Shown here in pieces: positions 10,237 to 21,160 of a stretch of DNA of 64,000 nt. The notes beneath the pieces were generated by a model that saw only the letters and a program-made list of their open reading frames with translations, was not told where the DNA came from and did not search any database. Each line of letters begins with the position of its first letter. Position 1 is the stretch's first letter. Origin of the DNA: Bedellia somnulentella (taxonomy: Eukaryota; Arthropoda; Insecta; Lepidoptera; Bedelliidae); contig OY755171.1 of assembly GCA_963576735.1 (NCBI GenBank), positions 2,294,001 to 2,358,000 on the forward strand. Direction: 5' to 3'. A program made the translations under genes and the position numbers.

Positions 10237-10362
10237 CGCGAGACGGGCGATGGGCCGACGACTCGGTGGATTAGATAGTTAAGGGCAGCACAGGACATTG
10301 GAAAAATCTTTAAGTGGGGCCTAAGTCCAACAATGGACGTCTAATGGCTGAATTGTGATAAA
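10237..10362 (+). mobile_element. LINE 3' coding relic (RTE/Jockey-like C terminus)
   Basis: The order 'gggcgatgggccgacgact', 'ggtggattagatagtta', 'gcacaggacattgg', 'aatggacgtctaatggctg' corresponds to the familiar LINE C terminus of the type RPPTRWxDD...AQD...W...QQWT. No open frame remains. Confidence 0.65.
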
Positions 10363-10364
10363 TT

Positions 10365-10935
10365 AAATACCATGGTCCATTTTATCTGGAATGACTATGA
10401 GGTTTAATTACCAAAGCTACATCTTTATGGTTGCATGTCAATAAGAACCCAGGAAGTTAGGCCTTCGTTAAAATACAATTTAACATACATTGGCGTCAGA
10501 CGGATCCAATGTAAGACCTGTATGCTAAGTTCAACATTAAAAGGAGTGTAGCGACTAGCGACCTACAGTCCGTCCGTGCATCAAGTGTCAGCTCAGGCGC
10601 ACACTAGCGACGACGTCTATCTCACATCTTACATCGTGTAAACAAAGAAAGAATTCTTCATTCTAAGAATGAATAAAGATTATAAGTTGATACACAGCAG
10701 GTTGTATTACCTAGTATATCTTTGCTGTTCCCAGCAGTGACGTTAGTGATGTAGCAACCAATTAGCTGTTTCACTTAGTCGTGATTTACTTGGTATGGCT
10801 GAATATAATTCATGAACCAATATTTAATTTCATTATTTGTCATATTCTGCAAGTTAAATTAACCTGTATAACAGGTAGTCAAAGGAATTATACAAAATTG
10901 ACTGATGTTCTTGTCAAATATTTCATTCTTCAGTA
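10365..10935. other. No gene seen
   Basis: AT-rich intergenic sequence. The phrase CTAGTATATCTTTGCTGT occurs here (about 10709) and again near 9911, suggesting an unidentified short repeat. Nothing else is supported. Confidence 0.4.
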
Positions 10936-10939
10936 CAAC

Positions 10940-11275
10940 TCAAACATTCACGCCGTGTATCCCCGAAGGTGGGCAGTGGTACTTCCAATTGCCACATGCC
11001 ATTGTTACCCGGTGTTCAGACTACCCACGTTTTGCTTGGATAGTGTACTCCCATGTTAGGGGGTAGGCCAATCTCTGTTGTATGAATACTCTGCATGGAT
11101 AAGTACAACTTAGCCATGTGGGTTTCCTAATTATGTTTTCCGTCAATGTTAGCAACAATCATAAATTAATCACACATATGACTTTACAAAAGACAAATTG
11201 GTGTAGGCTTGATCCAGGTTTTAAACCCATGCCTTTCAGCATGAAAGGTGTGTTAAGTACACATTGAGCTCTTGG
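10940..11275 (-). mobile_element. SINE-H copy, diverged but near full length
   Basis: Runs from 'attcacgccgtgtatcccc' through 'cccacgttttgcttggata' and 'aaaagacaaattggtgtag' to a decayed tRNA-like head near 11275. Read on the minus strand it starts with the tRNA-like part. Confidence 0.8.
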
Positions 11276-11544
11276 TTCTATAAAAATACAAGACATACAT
11301 ATACATTTAACCATGAAAATTATTAGATTATGCTTGCATGGTGGATAATGTGGAATACAAAACTTATTCATTGCATGTTTCCTTCTAGATAAATATGAGC
11401 CAGATTGCTTTGAAATTGAGTTTTTGTGTCTTGGCAAATTGATTTGAAGCCTTCCTGACATATGGCTATGGAACTTTGCCTATTTTAATTTATTATAAGA
11501 TAACTTGATTCAACTCAACAATATTATGACAACATAGTTATTAT

Positions 11545-11878
11545 AAACCGGTTATCGTGCAAATGACTAGTATTCAAATCCTAGGTCATACCTACACCAA
11601 TTTGTCTTTTCCAAAGACATATGTGTGGTTAATTTATCATGGTTGTTAATGGTGTGGGAAAACATCGTGAGAAAACCCACATGGCTGAGTTGTACTTAGT
11701 CATGTGACAGTGTATTCGTACAAAACAGCTATAGGCCTGCCCCCTATCACGTGAGTACACTGTCCAAGCAAAAGGTGGGTACTCTGAACACCAGGTGAAA
11801 AAGTCACGTGATGTTAAGAAGTATCGTACCTCTGCCTACCCCTCCGGGAATATTCGGCGTGAATGTTCATGTTATGTT
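11545..11878 (+). mobile_element. SINE-H copy, head partly lost
   Basis: Plus orientation: 'ggttatcgtgcaaatgac', box B-like 'attcaaatcctag', 'gagtacactgtccaagcaa', 'gaatattcggcgtgaatgt', then the TTATG-type tail. It lies 74 bp beyond the NOSIP stop codon and could be in that gene's 3' UTR. Confidence 0.85.
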
Positions 11879-11951
11879 AATTATAACTAGCCTTAATTCT
11901 GTTTTAAGGGAGGGAAATAATTTAAACATATTATTTTGTATAACATATATA

Positions 11952-14576
11952 TTAGGCTTGCAAAACCGGCCTCTCATTTTTGCCCTCCAAATTCTGATTA
12001 GTGAGAGAATAGCCAGTTCCACCTCTCTGCAATGGAATGATGTCTTTCTCTTTCAATTTATCGCCTGTCAGTGGGTGTAACCAATCTTTCTTTATTAGTG
12101 TTTCTACACATTCCATAGTCACTACGTGGCCTGTGGTCCTGCAATAAAATAAACATAACATAACATAAACGTTCACGCCCAATATCCCCGAAGGGGTTGG
12201 CAATAAAATAAATTAGGAAAATACTGTGAAATAGAAAATTTCATCATACAATACTTCTGAATGCTGATCTAAAATGAATCCAAACCGTGAAATAGGACCA
12301 ATCTCATATTAGTTCAGACAAATTCCTGTACATATGGACCAATTAACTTAATTTAATTTTGTTTATACTATTGCTTCACTAGGTGTATGTAAAGAGGATA
12401 TGACAATAAATTTTTTACCACATTTTTCAACTAAAATAAATACAATGTTGAAATTTTACTTTTAAGATATTAACACGTTCACTGTCCCCATACTATAGTT
12501 TAGAATGACCCGGTAAGTCCAAAATAGGTCGAATGCAATCTATAATTTACACTATTGTAGTAGTTCATTCATAGTAGTATTTTTATAACCAGCCATTGTT
12601 TTCCACGATTTTTCCAGTGTTTTTCTTGTGACCCACCAAGTGGGTCACGGACTTATAACCATAAAAATCTGTGACCCAATCAGGGTCACGGACTGGTGAG
12701 TAAAGATGTAATATCTAACTTTTGAGGGTAGATTATAAATTTACGAAGGTACTTGATACCTCTGGAAGCATTGTAATAAAATTAGCTGAAGAATATCTTG
12801 ATGAGGGGCGACTGATGGTTACAGATAATTTTTACACAAGTATTCCACTGGCAGAATTCTTAAAAAATCGTAAAACCGATTTATTGGGTACAGTCAATAA
12901 AAAAAGAAGAGGACTTCCTAAAGAAGTTATTCAGGCCTCAGGTTATGATTATTTATAACGAATTTCATCCCCAGAAGAAAGATAAATGTACAATTTTATC
13001 AGCCTACGAGCAAATAATAAAGTCACTTTTAGATGTACCAGAAATTGCAACGGTATCACAACAGGTGCGACTACCACCAAGGTCCAGTCCACGATCGCCT
13101 GCTCAACCTGGACCTTCCAGATCCTCAAGTTCTTCGCAACATTTTTTGATAGATCTGCCAAAATATTCTGGTAAAAAAGCAATTAGAAAACGATGCGTTG
13201 GATGCTACAAAAGATTGCTTGACGAAGGTCATTCCACTTCCTCTGCAAGAATCAAGGCTAAGAAGGTACATCAACAGTGCAAGACCTGTAAAAAAGGCTA
13301 TTGCTACTTTTGCTTCGAACAATCCCATAAATAATTGTGTTATTATTCGTATTTATATATAAGTTTTTTTTTTTTATTTGAGTAAAAATAAAAAATTAAC
13401 CAAGCTAGTTTAGATTTTTGTTTTATTGCCCCAAAAAAATAAAAAAACCTAGATTGTTTTTAATGTATTGTATGTGTTTTTTTCCGTTCATACGTCCACA
13501 GTTAATACAGATCTCTATTGACAAGTTCAAGCTGAAAAACGATGTATCAAGTTGTATGTGACCAATGACCCAAAAGGGGAGTCACGAACTTGTCACTATA
13601 AATTGTCGTGACCCACCAGATGGGTCATGGGACAGTGAACGTGTTAATATAATTAATATGTTACATCAAATTGACCACAACATGAATATTAAAATTAAAA
13701 TGTGGGTGTAACAATGAATCCAAGAAAAACTGATACATTTATTTTTAAGGACTGTGTTACTGCTCAATATCTTAATCATTAATAGGATTTACAAGAATCA
13801 CTTTAATATAAGTTTTGAATGATCCTACTGGCAATTTATTGAAATAATACTGAAAAAAATTTAAATTTATAGTTCATATTAATGTGAACAAACCTAATAA
13901 CAGCACACGGCACAGCATTACCCAAAATATCATGTGTCACTGGACACATATATCGGTTTTCTTTAGCTATTAATGACTTTTTGTCATCAGGATCATTTAC
14001 TAAAGTCCATTTTACTTCAATCAAATCCTTCATCTTCAAAGGCTTGCCACTTAAAGGGCAATATATCGTTGGGTCAGGTTTTTGCAATTTTGAAATTTTA
14101 GCGTCAGGCAACTGTGATGGGACCCAAAAACTAGGTAGCTGTTTATCTTTGCCATTTGCCAAATTTGACACTGATGTAGAAGTAGACGCTGCCTGCTTGT
14201 CTTTAGAACTACTAATGTTCTTCTCTCTGTTCATAAATTTGATAAGATTTGCCTCAGTTTTGGCAGAAGCCAGGTCAGCTTTCTCTTGTTCCTCTTTTTT
14301 TGATTGCTTTTCGTACAGCTTCAATTTGCGATTGTATTCGTTCTTTTTGGTTATAATATATTCGAGAATGGCTTCTTTATCAAACAAGTGTCCTTCTTTG
14401 GTAACCACTGGGTTTCTACAAGGCTGTAAAGTTAAACTGCAGCAGTCAAAGCTCTTCACTGAATCCTTACCAACTCTTTCGTTTTGAGTGCCATATCCTG
14501 ATGCAGCTGCATCTTTCTTTTTCTCATGATATGTGTACACTGCTCCTGCTGTACAGTTACGAGCGTGTCGCGTCAT
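11952..14576 (-). CDS. NOSIP: Nitric oxide synthase-interacting protein homologue, two exons
   Basis: Exon 1 is 14576-13894 and exon 2 is 12138-11952 (TAA at 11954-11952). Donor ATTAG|GTTTGT and acceptor TTGCAG|GACC join in frame (AVIR-TTGHVV), giving 289 residues against about 301 in vertebrates. The N terminus MTRHARNCTAGAVYTYHEKK and DAAASGYGTQN are hallmark NOSIP sequence. A U-box-like zinc-ribbon fold is expected around residues 43-75 (DCCSLTLQPCRNPVVT). A Lys/Glu-rich coiled coil lies near 75-110, and the second half of the split U-box runs from CPLSGKPL to the C terminus (VTMECVETLIKKD, GDKLKEKDIIPLQRGGTGY). NOSIP family members are E3 ubiquitin ligases of the nucleus and are also linked to the spliceosome. 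The frame is intact, so the gene is presumably functional. The 1755-bp intron contains a piggyBac relic and a SINE-H tail next to the acceptor. Confidence 0.95.
12154..12199 (-). mobile_element. SINE-H 3' fragment beside NOSIP splice acceptor
   Basis: A 46-bp SINE-H tail (ATAACATAAACG, GTTCACGCCCAATATCCCC, AAGGGGTTG) flanked by the 13-bp direct repeat GCAATAAAATAAA at 12141-12153 and 12200-12212. The element ends 14 bp upstream (in gene sense) of the AG acceptor at 12140-12139. Confidence 0.85.
12722..12958 (+). pseudogene. piggyBac transposase fragment (catalytic-domain part)
   Basis: FTKVLDTSGSIVIKLAEEYL, then MVTDNFYTSIPLAEFL and GTVNKKRRGLPKEV match the DDE_Tnp_1_7 transposase domain around its second catalytic aspartate (TDNFYTS). 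The N terminus and first aspartate are missing. The frame ends at 12958 just as the next fragment begins in another frame; comparison with the family suggests the segment with the third aspartate is deleted. Confidence 0.85.
12945..13334 (+). pseudogene. piggyBac transposase C-terminal Cys-rich fragment
   Basis: IIYNEFHPQ...AYEQIIKSLLDVPE corresponds to the end of the catalytic domain (family pattern N-x-Y-I-I-Y). A Ser/Pro-rich linker follows, then a Cys-rich domain KRCVGCYKRL...CKTCKKGYCYFCFEQSHK, which binds element ends in related transposases. Frame differs from the fragment at 12722-12958. Confidence 0.85.
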
Positions 14577-15009
14577 ATTTAATTCAAAATATACTTAAAT
14601 GCGAAAATAGCAGACCTTAAAATTAAAACTCAACTTTCCGTTTATATAAATAAAATCTAATCAATTACATCAACAATACAAAAACAAATAAAAATGAGCG
14701 ATTGTGATTTGTGATTGATTGACTTGACTCATGAATACTGAATGAAAGGAAATAGCTGTCATTATTTTATTTTCTTAAATATTTATCGTGTTCTTACAAC
14801 AATTTCGCCAACGTCAAGTAATGTGTTCAAGATGACAACTCGGTATTTATATATGAAGTAGACTGCTTTAATTAAATTGTTGTAGGAATCTTTGGGGAGA
14901 CATAGGTCATAGGACCAGCAGTGGTAGGCAGCAATAATTCATACTGACTGTAGACATACTACGTCATTTTTTTTTAAAAGCTATGTTGTATTATTTGTTT
15001 CCCTACTTT

Positions 15010-16150
15010 AATTTGGCTCTACTAAAAGAAGGTCCACCTGTAGATGCTCTAATGAAAAATATTTTTGAATTGTGGAAGTTTTCCGGTATCCGTTAGGTTT
15101 ATTCAATCCTTACTGACTTATTGCATAAAATCTTGGGGAGGTGCTGGCATAACCACTATGTTAAAACTGGAACGAGCTCAAAGAGCGCTACTTAAAGTAG
15201 CTACAGCGCGCCCTTTCTACTTCCCTACTACCGAACTATATAAACAATGCAAAGTGCTAAGTGCGCGACAGCTCTTTATTCTATTCACTGTTCTACAACA
15301 GCATGCTAGCTTATGCTTCAACCCTGATACACTAAACAGGAGGCGAAAGGATATAGTATGTTTGAATACTTATAGTGCAAAATTTTCCATTACAAACAGA
15401 TTCTTTATATTTTTAGGGCCATACTTATATAATAAAATTAATAGATTACTAGTATTATATAACTTAAACAACTTTGAATGCAAGGAATCAGAGGAATTGC
15501 TTTATATAATAAGTTAATATAAGATGTTTTTATTTTTTATCATAATAATACAATTGGTTAGATACATTCGATGCTGATAATAATTTATACACTACTTACC
15601 AATAATAGCGGGCCGGCTATTCAGCATACCGCAGGCCAGAACCAACCTGTTAGCGCAGGCGCCTATGACCAGAGCCTTAAAGGTACTTAATAAAGTAAAT
15701 GAATTAGTAGATTTGTACAGTTGTGGTTTGGGTGAATTTACCAAGGTCACATTAAGAATTATTTGCTACAATTAGAAATGGATAAGTACAAGTACATCCA
15801 AGATAAGTTATGTTGGATGTTTTTCTATATGTTTTGGTTACTTTTTAAGAGTTTATCATTTATGTTTTATGTTCTTATTTTATTAGTGTTAGTTTAATTT
15901 GTATAACGAATTAGTCTTCTGTGATGTTGTACAATATAAGTATAAAAAAATAAATAAAAATCATTATATGAAAACTGATAGTTTAAGCCTTTTTTGTTTA
16001 TTGTTACCTGAAATACAGGTAAATTACCTAGCTCAGGAACAGGAAAATGTTATATTTTGTACTTTAAATAACTAACTAGGTTAAGACGAATATTATGTAC
16101 TTTTTGAAAACTGAATAAATTTTTATTATTATTATTATTTATTATTATTC
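15010..16150 (+). mobile_element. LINE relic, 3' part
   Basis: Contains the C-terminal reverse transcriptase relic at 15065-15517 and then about 600 bp of 3' UTR ending in 'aataaatttttattattat' at about 16110-16150. 5'-truncated. Confidence 0.75.
15065..15517 (+). pseudogene. LINE reverse transcriptase C-terminal remnant
   Basis: YCIKSWGGAG...KLERAQRALLKVATARP...PTTELYKQCKVLSARQLF...GPYLYNKINR is the region after the polymerase core in CR1/L2/Jockey-type LINEs. The catalytic motifs are absent, so the copy is dead. Confidence 0.8.
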
Positions 16151-16539
16151 GGTGATGTTGTAAAGCCTTTGACTATGTCGAAAAGCCAACAGCATTAATA
16201 AAACCTGAATATAATGGTTCTGCTGAGCAGGCGCAGAAACTAATGGCACCATATCTAGCTAAGAAGACGGTAACAAGGTATCGCGAGAGGTTTTCTGTTC
16301 TATTCTAAAATCAAATATAAAGGCAGTAGAAAGAAATAAAAAAATATATTAATATGATAAAATAATTTATTTTTAGGATATTAAACAAAAAACAATTCAT
16401 GTTATTCATAATTAGAATATAATTTAGAATTTCTCTTTATTGGCAAAACATTATAATCATCACTACTTAAGTTAATGTTATGAAATGAAATTAATATACA
16501 TAATCCCTTCTTGTAAATAAAATACTAGTTAATAAGAAT

Positions 16540-18765
16540 TTATTCATCGGTATCCTGTAGTTCATTTATACCATCTGTTTCAGTCACCAATGCCCTTTCT
16601 AATATCACTCTGCCTTCTTTATATCTGAAAAACACAGAATATTTGTCAAAATTGAATTATGCAACTATTTAAGAGTGATATTGTTTATAATAGCAGTACT
16701 TTTTATTTTGTATATCATCTGTCTATTGCCACCATTGATTTTATTTAACCAATAGGGTGAAAACTAAATGTAGTTTGGTAAACATTGCAAAACTAATGCG
16801 GAAGGCACAGAACTGTCAATGTATTTCATAAAACAACCCAAGGTGTAGGACACATTTGATTCAACATTGAGATGAAATAGACAATAATAGGCAGCTAAGG
16901 GTATTAGAGCTTTTAAAGTGATATTTGGGTAATGTAGTTCGGGACCTATTACCTAAACCATTTACTTTACAATCTTTTCCCCACTAACTTCCAAAAGTAT
17001 CTCAGGTTTTTTTTTGAAGCTCTGGCTATCCCTTCTAGGAATTTATAGCTGTTAGTATATGTATGTATGTATTAAATATATTTTATTATTACAACAAATA
17101 AGATTAAAAATACTTATTAAATTTACCTTTGATTCTCTTCAGTAGCAAATTCATATATCCAGCCAAGTTTGGTTGCACAGTTTTTGCAGGACACATCCCT
17201 CACCATGTGTCGGCCAGTCAGCATTACTCGGTCCTGGACCTCGGAGTATACTAGGTTCACCACTTTGTGGAACAAAAATGCTCTTCCTGAAATTTATTTC
17301 AGAAACCATAAGCTTCAGGAGCTTTATGAAATAAAATATCTCACAATGAGTTATGAGGCAAATTGACCAAATATGATAGAGCAAAAAGTTATAGGTGTTC
17401 ATTCAAAGATTACTTGTTTACATACACAATAGGTGTTTGTAGATAGAAACAATCACAGTTTCTAGTAGCCAAATATAACATTGTGTTTTAGTTATTTATT
17501 ATCAATGATTAAAATAAGTGATTGTTGGGTGATGTGGTTGAATACACCTACCAAAACTTTTATACAGGATGTAGACATAGCTAACAAAATTAAGTTAATT
17601 TACAGAGGTCATGCAGCTAAGTTAAATAAAAATTGAGGCATATACATACATATATATACTCATGCCATTAGTTCCCATTGGGGTAGATAGAGACTATCAA
17701 TCATCACTTTGTACAATCCTGACAAACCTCTCTAGCCATCCCTTAATATTCTCATCTAAACTATTTTATTCTCCATACTTCAGATGCCTGCCTTTTTAAA
17801 CACACTTACTATTTGGTCAAAATGTGTCTTCCGAGGTTGTCCTCTACTAACATTACCATCCACATAAGCTAAAACTTAATACTTTTAAAAAAAATACTAT
17901 CATCAATCTTCTCTATGTGCCCAAGCCATCTAAACATTTCTTTTTCTATCTTTTTACAATATCATCTCTCACACTGCACCTTTCATGAATCATACTATTT
18001 ATCACTTGATCACATAATCTAACATCACAAAATTTTCTGAGGGACCTCATTTCTACTGATTTTACTCTACTTTTATTAGCGTAGGAATAAGAACAGCATC
18101 ATGCACAGCCATTTGGGCCTTAACAGGCACCAATTGACTAGTCATTGCACCAATTACCCCATTACCCTTTTTCGCTCTTCTTTCAATGTCTTCATCACAA
18201 CTTCCTAACTGTAGGTCAGTGATTTTGTTTATAAGCATTGCAAGCAAAGAATAAATAGAATCTAAGCTGAATTGTTGTTGTACATTACATGATATTTTGT
18301 CAAATGATTGATGAACTATTTCTTATAGAAAGATTTAGGTTCCAAAGTACGAAACAGGTTCGTAAAAAGCTTGATAAATATAAGAAGCTAATCACCCTTT
18401 GAGGAAAGAAGACATACTGTGTAGTAAATCCCATTGTCTCTGCCATAATTGTCTTAAAGCAGAATTCTTAAAAGCACCTTGCATAAATAAAAAATGCACA
18501 TTTTTTAATGCAAAATCCCTCCATTTGATGGTCAATGTCTCCTACAATCCTAAATTATAAGAGAAATGACACTAGCATTTGAAATGAACATGACTGCTAA
18601 CAATCATTAGTATTTGAGACAAAGAAAGTAAAATTCATGATTCTCACCCGTTGCACCAGTAAATCTTGTGCTTATAAGCTCAGACCTATTGGTTAAATTC
18701 ACATCACAAGCAGCGCATGAAAAAAGGCGAGTTCCACCTATATGGTCAAGGAATATTTTGCCCAT
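16540..18765 (-). CDS. YPEL5: Yippee-like protein 5 homologue, three exons
   Basis: Exon 1 18765-18648, exon 2 17286-17127 and exon 3 16624-16540 join with GT/AG borders into 120 residues, against 121 in human YPEL5. The start [20 protein letters not shown], the middle [18 protein letters not shown] and the end [13 protein letters not shown] are almost identical to that family. The zinc-binding Yippee motif is intact: C17-x2-C20-x52-C73-x2-C76. YPEL5 in animals associates with the CTLH/GID E3 ligase (RanBP9/RanBP10) and with spindle and centrosome; that role here is by homology. Upstream of the ATG the frame is also open, but conservation fixes MGKIF as the start. Intron 1 carries an RTE fragment and intron 2 a SINE-R fragment. 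Confidence 0.96.
16891..17073 (+). mobile_element. SINE-R fragment in YPEL5 intron 2
   Basis: Lacks the 5' quarter; keeps 'gcagctaagggtattagag', 'atcttttccccactaactt' and 'tttatagctgttagtatat' with a TATG tail that ends about 54 bp before exon 2 in plus coordinates. Confidence 0.8.
17640..18250 (-). mobile_element. RTE LINE 3' fragment in YPEL5 intron 1
   Basis: Read on the minus strand it has a coding relic ([17 protein letters not shown]...[11 protein letters not shown], then [19 protein letters not shown]) and the terminal 'attggggtag' / TATG tail. It matches the frame at 40366-40860, with stops and frameshifts. Confidence 0.85.
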
Positions 18766-18961
18766 TTTTACAAAATATTCTAGATTATCTACTTCAAATT
18801 GACCAAGTTCTGCTTCTACTTTGTAAATAAACAAATCTATTCATCGTTGTCATTGTTACTTTATTCACTTTTAAAACGAGAGGCAAAGGAGCTGATCCAT
18901 ACAGCTTATCGCTCAATTTGAATTTATACTTTAATATAAAATATTTACAATGTCAATGTAA

Positions 18962-19247
18962 ACTCAAATGTTTACGCCGAATATCCTTGAATTGGTTGGC
19001 AGAGGTACTAATCATTTTTTTTTATCATTTTATTATATTATCAGTCACATAATCGGGAGCAGCCCGAACAAGGGTCATTGACGCCATAATAGGTCGAGCC
19101 TGTGCTATGGACGCCAATATCCAAAGAAAAATTTATAACATTTACTGGAACAAATTAAAATCAACTTCTGAACTTATTCTGAACTAATACTTCTGAACAT
19201 CAAGTGACATTGTCACCTGGTGTCCAGAGTACCCACGTTTACTTGGA
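18962..19247 (-). mobile_element. SINE-H relic split by a smaller insertion
   Basis: 18962-19011 (TTTACGCCGAATATCC, TTGGTTGGCAGAGG) and 19183-19247 (TACTTCTGAACATC, CACCTGGTGTCCAGAG) are adjacent in intact copies; 19012-19182 is a later insert. Confidence 0.8.
19012..19182 (-). mobile_element. Short poly(A)-tailed retro-insert
   Basis: 171 bp flanked by ACTAAT (19006-19011 and 19183-19188). The left end is T-rich, i.e. an A-rich tail on the minus strand, as expected for a 5'-truncated LINE or SINE. Family not recognised. Confidence 0.6.
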
Positions 19248-19250
19248 TTT

Positions 19251-19333
19251 GTCAGGTCAGGATCTTACAAAGTGGCGATCTATAGTCACTGCCTACCCCA
19301 ATGGGAACAACGGCCGTGAGTATAAGTAAGAAA
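19251..19333 (+). mobile_element. RTE LINE 3' end
   Basis: 'gatcttacaaagtggcgat', 'gcctaccccaatgggaaca' and 'gtgagtataagtaag' match the end of the RTE frame at 40790-40862. It directly follows the SINE-H relic. Confidence 0.8.
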
Positions 19334-19372
19334 AACTAAAGTAAATACACTACAGAGGAACAAAATCGTGAA

Positions 19373-19559
19373 ATTAATCGCTCTCAGTGTAGGGTAATGT
19401 GCCCAATATACTAGCAGCATTTCCTCTTTGGATGGCGAAACTAATACGTTGGCTGAAGTGCCTGCCAGCTCTAGGATCATCATATACTTTCATGAGGCAG
19501 GCGTATAGGTCTTTGAAGAATAGTGACACCTCGTTGCCCCACGAGCTGAGAGTTTCTAT
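19373..19559 (-). pseudogene. Repeat-borne coding fragment with QRGNAAS motif
   Basis: On the minus strand, after a possible acceptor TTCTATAG, the frame encodes LFFKDLYACLMKVYDDPRAG, then [20 protein letters not shown] and a stop. A second copy lies at about 23752-23900. The recurrence shows it belongs to a mobile element; I suspect a LINE C terminus but cannot name it. Confidence 0.55.
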
Positions 19560-19561
19560 AG

Positions 19562-20819
19562 AATAAAAATAGGTAAAAAAAACTTTTTAAGTTAAACGGT
19601 TTTATTATTAACATACAGAGAAATGTTTAAGATAAATGTACTAAAAACCTAAAAATAATAATAAAATAGATACAGTCGTGGGAATTATATACATATGCAT
19701 AGACTAGACTAAAATAAAACCGTGGGGCACATCAATTGTCTTCAATCGTTGATTAAAATGTTTGTTTTGTAATGTAACACTATAATTGGGCAGTTGTTCA
19801 ACCGACAACGATGGACATGTGATAAATAGGGCAGAATGTGGAAACAAGCTAGCAAGCTCGATTATAAGCGAGTTTTAGGGTTTCATAGTGTTGAGCGAGT
19901 AGTACTTTTATCATATGTTTTGTCGATTAAAGACAAACTGCAAGCAGTAATCCGATTCATCGCCAGCCAGCAGTGTAAATTTCCAACGAGAAACTAGTTG
20001 AAACATTTCTTTATTTACATGGAGTGTACGACTATTGGAATTCGGTATGCAAAGTTTTTTTTCGGTATTTATTAAATATTTTTATTCGATAGTAAACACG
20101 AAAATAAAAAACTAATTTGAATATTTTCTATTTAAAATGAGTAATTGTAAAGTTATGATTTTTTAAAGATTGTTCAACTTTTGTACTTTGTGACGTCATC
20201 GATTGATAAAATCACGTAGCGACATGCAAATGAAGCGAAATGTTTTATAAAAATGTTGGTGATTGCAAAACATAATTCGAATTTGTGATTTCAAATGAAA
20301 TTATTACGATATTATACGAAACAAACCTATGATTTTCGATATTTTATTAATAAACTGCAAAACCGTATGACTTTGAAACAACATTGAAGGTCAAACACTG
20401 TTACAGTTTTTTGATAAAATAACAGTAATCTTAGCTTCAATTAATATAATTTCAAGAAAATATTGTTTATAACCATAATATCTCGAAATGGTTTTGTAAT
20501 CAGCATCACTTTAGTAAAACTTTGCATACCGAATTTCCATGAGCAAGAAAATAGTAAGTAATTTCCTCACCGTCTGCGGGCCAACTGCCCAAGGACGAAT
20601 TAAACGTTTCTTCTATCCCACATTAAGTCGATAATTTGTAGACAATTGACGTGCCCCACGGTTTTATTTTAGTCTAGTCTATGCATATGTATATAATTCC
20701 CACGACTGTATCTATTTTATTATTATTTTTAGGTTTTTAGTACATTTATCTTAAACATTTCTCTGTATGTTAATAATAAAACCGTTTAACTTAAAAAGTT
20801 TTTTTTACCTATTTTTATT
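19562..20819. mobile_element. Element with 179-bp near-identical inverted arms
   Basis: Arms 19562-19740 and 20641-20819 are reverse complements with one mismatch seen by eye. A second short inverted pair (TTGGGCAGTTG at 19786-19796; CAACTGCCCAA at 20582-20592) lies about 46 bp further in on each side. The 900-bp core has no long ORF. Ends read AATAAAAATAGGT. No clear target duplication was found, so the class is unknown. The near identity of the arms implies recent origin or gene conversion. Confidence 0.75.
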
Positions 20820-20828
20820 TTCTAGTTT

Positions 20829-21071
20829 TTAGTTTTTATTTCGCATTCTGTTTAATTCATATAGTGCTTCATTATTGCAAGGTGTCTTGCCCGTTAGTTT
20901 ATTGCAGTCCAACTCCTCTATACGTAGTCCCTGCAAAGATCTGACTCTACTAAGAGCCACGTAGGCTTGACCTTCTTCAAACAGTTTCGCACCTAAGTAT
21001 ACGACTGCGTAATCCACAGTGCTGCCCTGCATTTTATGTATTGTAGAAGATGATAGTATTAAAGTCAACAT
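20829..21071 (-). pseudogene. PIF1-like DNA helicase C-terminal fragment
   Basis: [19 protein letters not shown] and [20 protein letters not shown] are the last helicase motifs (V and VI) of PIF1-family superfamily 1 helicases. The final tail [16 protein letters not shown] resembles transposon-borne helicases such as those of Helitrons. The Walker A/B region is absent, so this is a fragment, starting abruptly near 21071. It abuts the long inverted-arm element. Host PIF1 is less likely because of the truncation and setting. Confidence 0.75.
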
Positions 21072-21160
21072 TCTTCTTTTCTAAATTTAAATCTTATTAT
21101 TATATGCCATTTAGTGGCTACGCCCATCTAAAATATTGATTTGGTATTGTGCACTGTATG

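Larger units (their letters stand above)
12470..13647 (+). mobile_element. piggyBac element, decayed, in NOSIP intron
   Basis: TTAA duplications at 12470-12473 and 13644-13647 bound perfect 15-bp inverted ends CACGTTCACTGTCCC. Subterminal GTGACCCACCA/TGGGTCAC palindromes lie at about 12628-12700 and 13556-13632. Inside are two out-of-frame transposase fragments. Length 1178 bp, against 2-3 kb for autonomous elements, so it has a large internal deletion. Confidence 0.92.

Noticed and set aside
13981..14487. 168-residue plus-strand ORF
   Set aside because: Antisense shadow of NOSIP exon 1.
17169..17366. Small ORFs on both strands at the YPEL5 exon 2 region
   Set aside because: They are out-of-frame readings; the correct frame gives the conserved YPEL5 segment spliced at 17286 and 17127.
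19562..20819. Polinton/Maverick virus-like element
   Set aside because: Long inverted arms are present, but no polymerase B, integrase, ATPase or capsid frame is found and the length is only 1.26 kb.
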